Source: Chloroflexota bacterium (GTDB lineage Bacteria > Chloroflexota > Anaerolineae > Aggregatilineales > Phototrophicaceae). Taken from it: a DNA stretch of 64,000 nucleotides. The position numbers and the translations under genes were made by a program. Where the stretch lies: NCBI GenBank assembly GCA_020161935.1, contig JAIUNI010000002.1:186001-250000 (forward strand), given 5' to 3'. Positions 63,236-64,000 of this stretch are shown here, in pieces (the first letter of the stretch is position 1; every line of letters starts with the position of its first letter). Under the pieces are notes generated by a model. It saw nothing but the letters and a program-made list of their open reading frames with translations, made no database searches and was not told the origin of the DNA.

Positions 63236-63925
63236 ATGGCAACCATTCTGGTGATTGACGACGAGGACAGCATTCTTAATATCGTCGAAGCCTATTTGAA
63301 AAGTGACGGCAATACGGTTCATCTGGCGCGAAATGGCGTGCAGGGCTTGGCGGCTTTCCGACGCTACCAGCCGGAACTCGTCATCCTCGACATTATGCTG
63401 CCGGAGATGGATGGGCTGGAAGTGCTCCAGCAAATCCGCCGCGAATCGGATGTCTATGTGATGATGCTCACCGCCAAATCCGAGGAATTTGACCGCGTGA
63501 TGGGGCTGACCGTCGGCGCGGATGATTACGTGACCAAACCCTTTAGTCCACGTGAATTGGCCGCTCGCGTCAAAGCTATCCTGCGGCGCGGACGCAATAC
63601 CACCCAACCGGAAGCGCAAGTCCTGACTTTCAAACATCTCAAAATTGATATGCAGCGCCATGAAGTCCAGTGCGATGGTCAACTGGTGGAACTGACCGCG
63701 CTCGAATTCAAACTGCTGTCTATTCTGGCGACCTATCCGCAGATGGTGCTCAGCCGCGAACAGTTGCTAGAGCGCGTTTGGGGGTATGACTTTTACGGCG
63801 AGGAACGTGTCGTCGATGTGCATATCGGCCATGTCCGTCAAAAATTGGAAGTTGACCCTGCCGATCCGCAGTTCATTCTGACCATTCGCGGGGTTGGCTA
63901 TAAGTTCGCGGATGAACCGGTATGA
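63236..63925 (+). CDS. OmpR-family response regulator
   Basis: A 229-aa regulator: receiver with LVIDDEDSILNIV, D52 in LVILDIMLPEMDG and K in VTKPFSPREL; C-terminal winged helix with LTALEFKLLSILATYPQMVL and VDVHIGHVRQKL. ATGA overlap with a histidine kinase gene that leaves the window. It is a second candidate for regulation of the island. Confidence 0.92.
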   Translation: MATILVIDDEDSILNIVEAYLKSDGNTVHLARNGVQGLAAFRRYQPELVILDIMLPEMDGLEVLQQIRRESDVYVMMLTAKSEEFDRVMGLTVGADDYVTKPFSPRELAARVKAILRRGRNTTQPEAQVLTFKHLKIDMQRHEVQCDGQLVELTALEFKLLSILATYPQMVLSREQLLERVWGYDFYGEERVVDVHIGHVRQKLEVDPADPQFILTIRGVGYKFADEPV

Positions 63926-64000
63926 AACTCTTACACAAGTTGTTTATTTCGTATCTTGCGGTGGTCATCACAGGACTCGTCGTCCTCGCACTCTCAACCG
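63922..64000 (+). CDS. Histidine kinase, N-terminal fragment (cut by window edge)
   Basis: The frame starting at 63922 (ATGA overlap) gives MKLLHKLFISYLAVVITGLV and remains open at the window edge. A membrane helix at the N-terminus following an OmpR-type regulator indicates its sensor kinase partner. Only about 26 codons are visible. Confidence 0.7.
   Translation, partial: MKLLHKLFISYLAVVITGLVVLALST

Noticed and set aside
1..64000. CRISPR arrays, rRNA and tRNA genes
   Set aside because: No regularly spaced repeats, rRNA-like sequence or cloverleaf with a conserved T-loop was seen on either strand.

Overview
The window reads as bacterial chromosome or large-plasmid DNA of roughly balanced base composition, coding-dense, with strong Shine-Dalgarno sites and many ATGA gene overlaps. 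No rRNA, tRNA or CRISPR is visible. The host is not identifiable for certain. The mix of a VanW-like/LysM/YkuD L,D-transpeptidase, a PCYCGC lipoprotein, DUF2085 and small DUF2933-like membrane proteins, type II (archaeal-like) GAPDH and thioredoxin-fold TlpA proteins without outer-membrane RND pumps fits a Chloroflexota (Anaerolineae-like) bacterium best. That is inference.

Layout. 1-7.3 kb is mobile-element DNA: two small genes and a large serine recombinase (644-2671) whose 3' end runs into a truncated DNA methyltransferase/helicase gene (2598-4103, minus). Beyond it lies an accessory gene cluster that includes an RNase H-SLOG fusion. 7.3-8.1 kb is non-coding. From 8.1 kb to the right edge almost everything concerns copper and other soft metals, thiol redox and envelope stress: four P1B-type ATPases of different motif classes (19652-22096 CPD; 27684-30284 CPC; 32011-34674 YHS plus HMA, CPC; 60879-63140 His-rich, CPH), at least seven separate or fused cupredoxin domains, five stand-alone HMA chaperone-like genes, a YVTN propeller-Met-rich-multicopper oxidase fusion (48825-51302), TlpA/DsbA/CcdA proteins, a membrane polyferredoxin with CuA-type partners (34848-38667), a cytochrome b, and MacB-like export genes. 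Housekeeping-like genes (type II GAPDH, UbiB kinase, SDR, ferrochelatase) are embedded in this island. Two two-component systems (39671-41730 and 63236-end) and one BlaI/M56 regulator pair (59465-60677) are present.

The main unexpected result is regulatory. Thirteen promoters share one architecture: two 10-bp imperfect palindromes of the form GC(C/T)(A/G)-NN-(T/C)(G/A)GC, 23-25 bp apart start to start, followed 25 or 26 bp downstream by a TAnnnT -10 hexamer and no recognisable -35. The proximal box would sit near -42 and the distal one near -66, as expected for an activator-dependent regulon. It includes all four ATPases, the oxidase, the CuA/polyferredoxin operon, the cytochrome b operon and the GAPDH operon. 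A second small regulon is marked by TACTAC-N6-GTAGTA operators in front of the BlaI-like gene and the TlpA/permuted-CcdA thiol operon.

Other notable items are a CcdA-type protein with its halves in swapped order, an adenylate-forming ligase coupled to paired HMA proteins, a recent 144-bp tandem duplication in the oxidase linker, and two broken genes (mgtC-like, rhodanese). All family calls come from reading motifs by eye; no searches were run.
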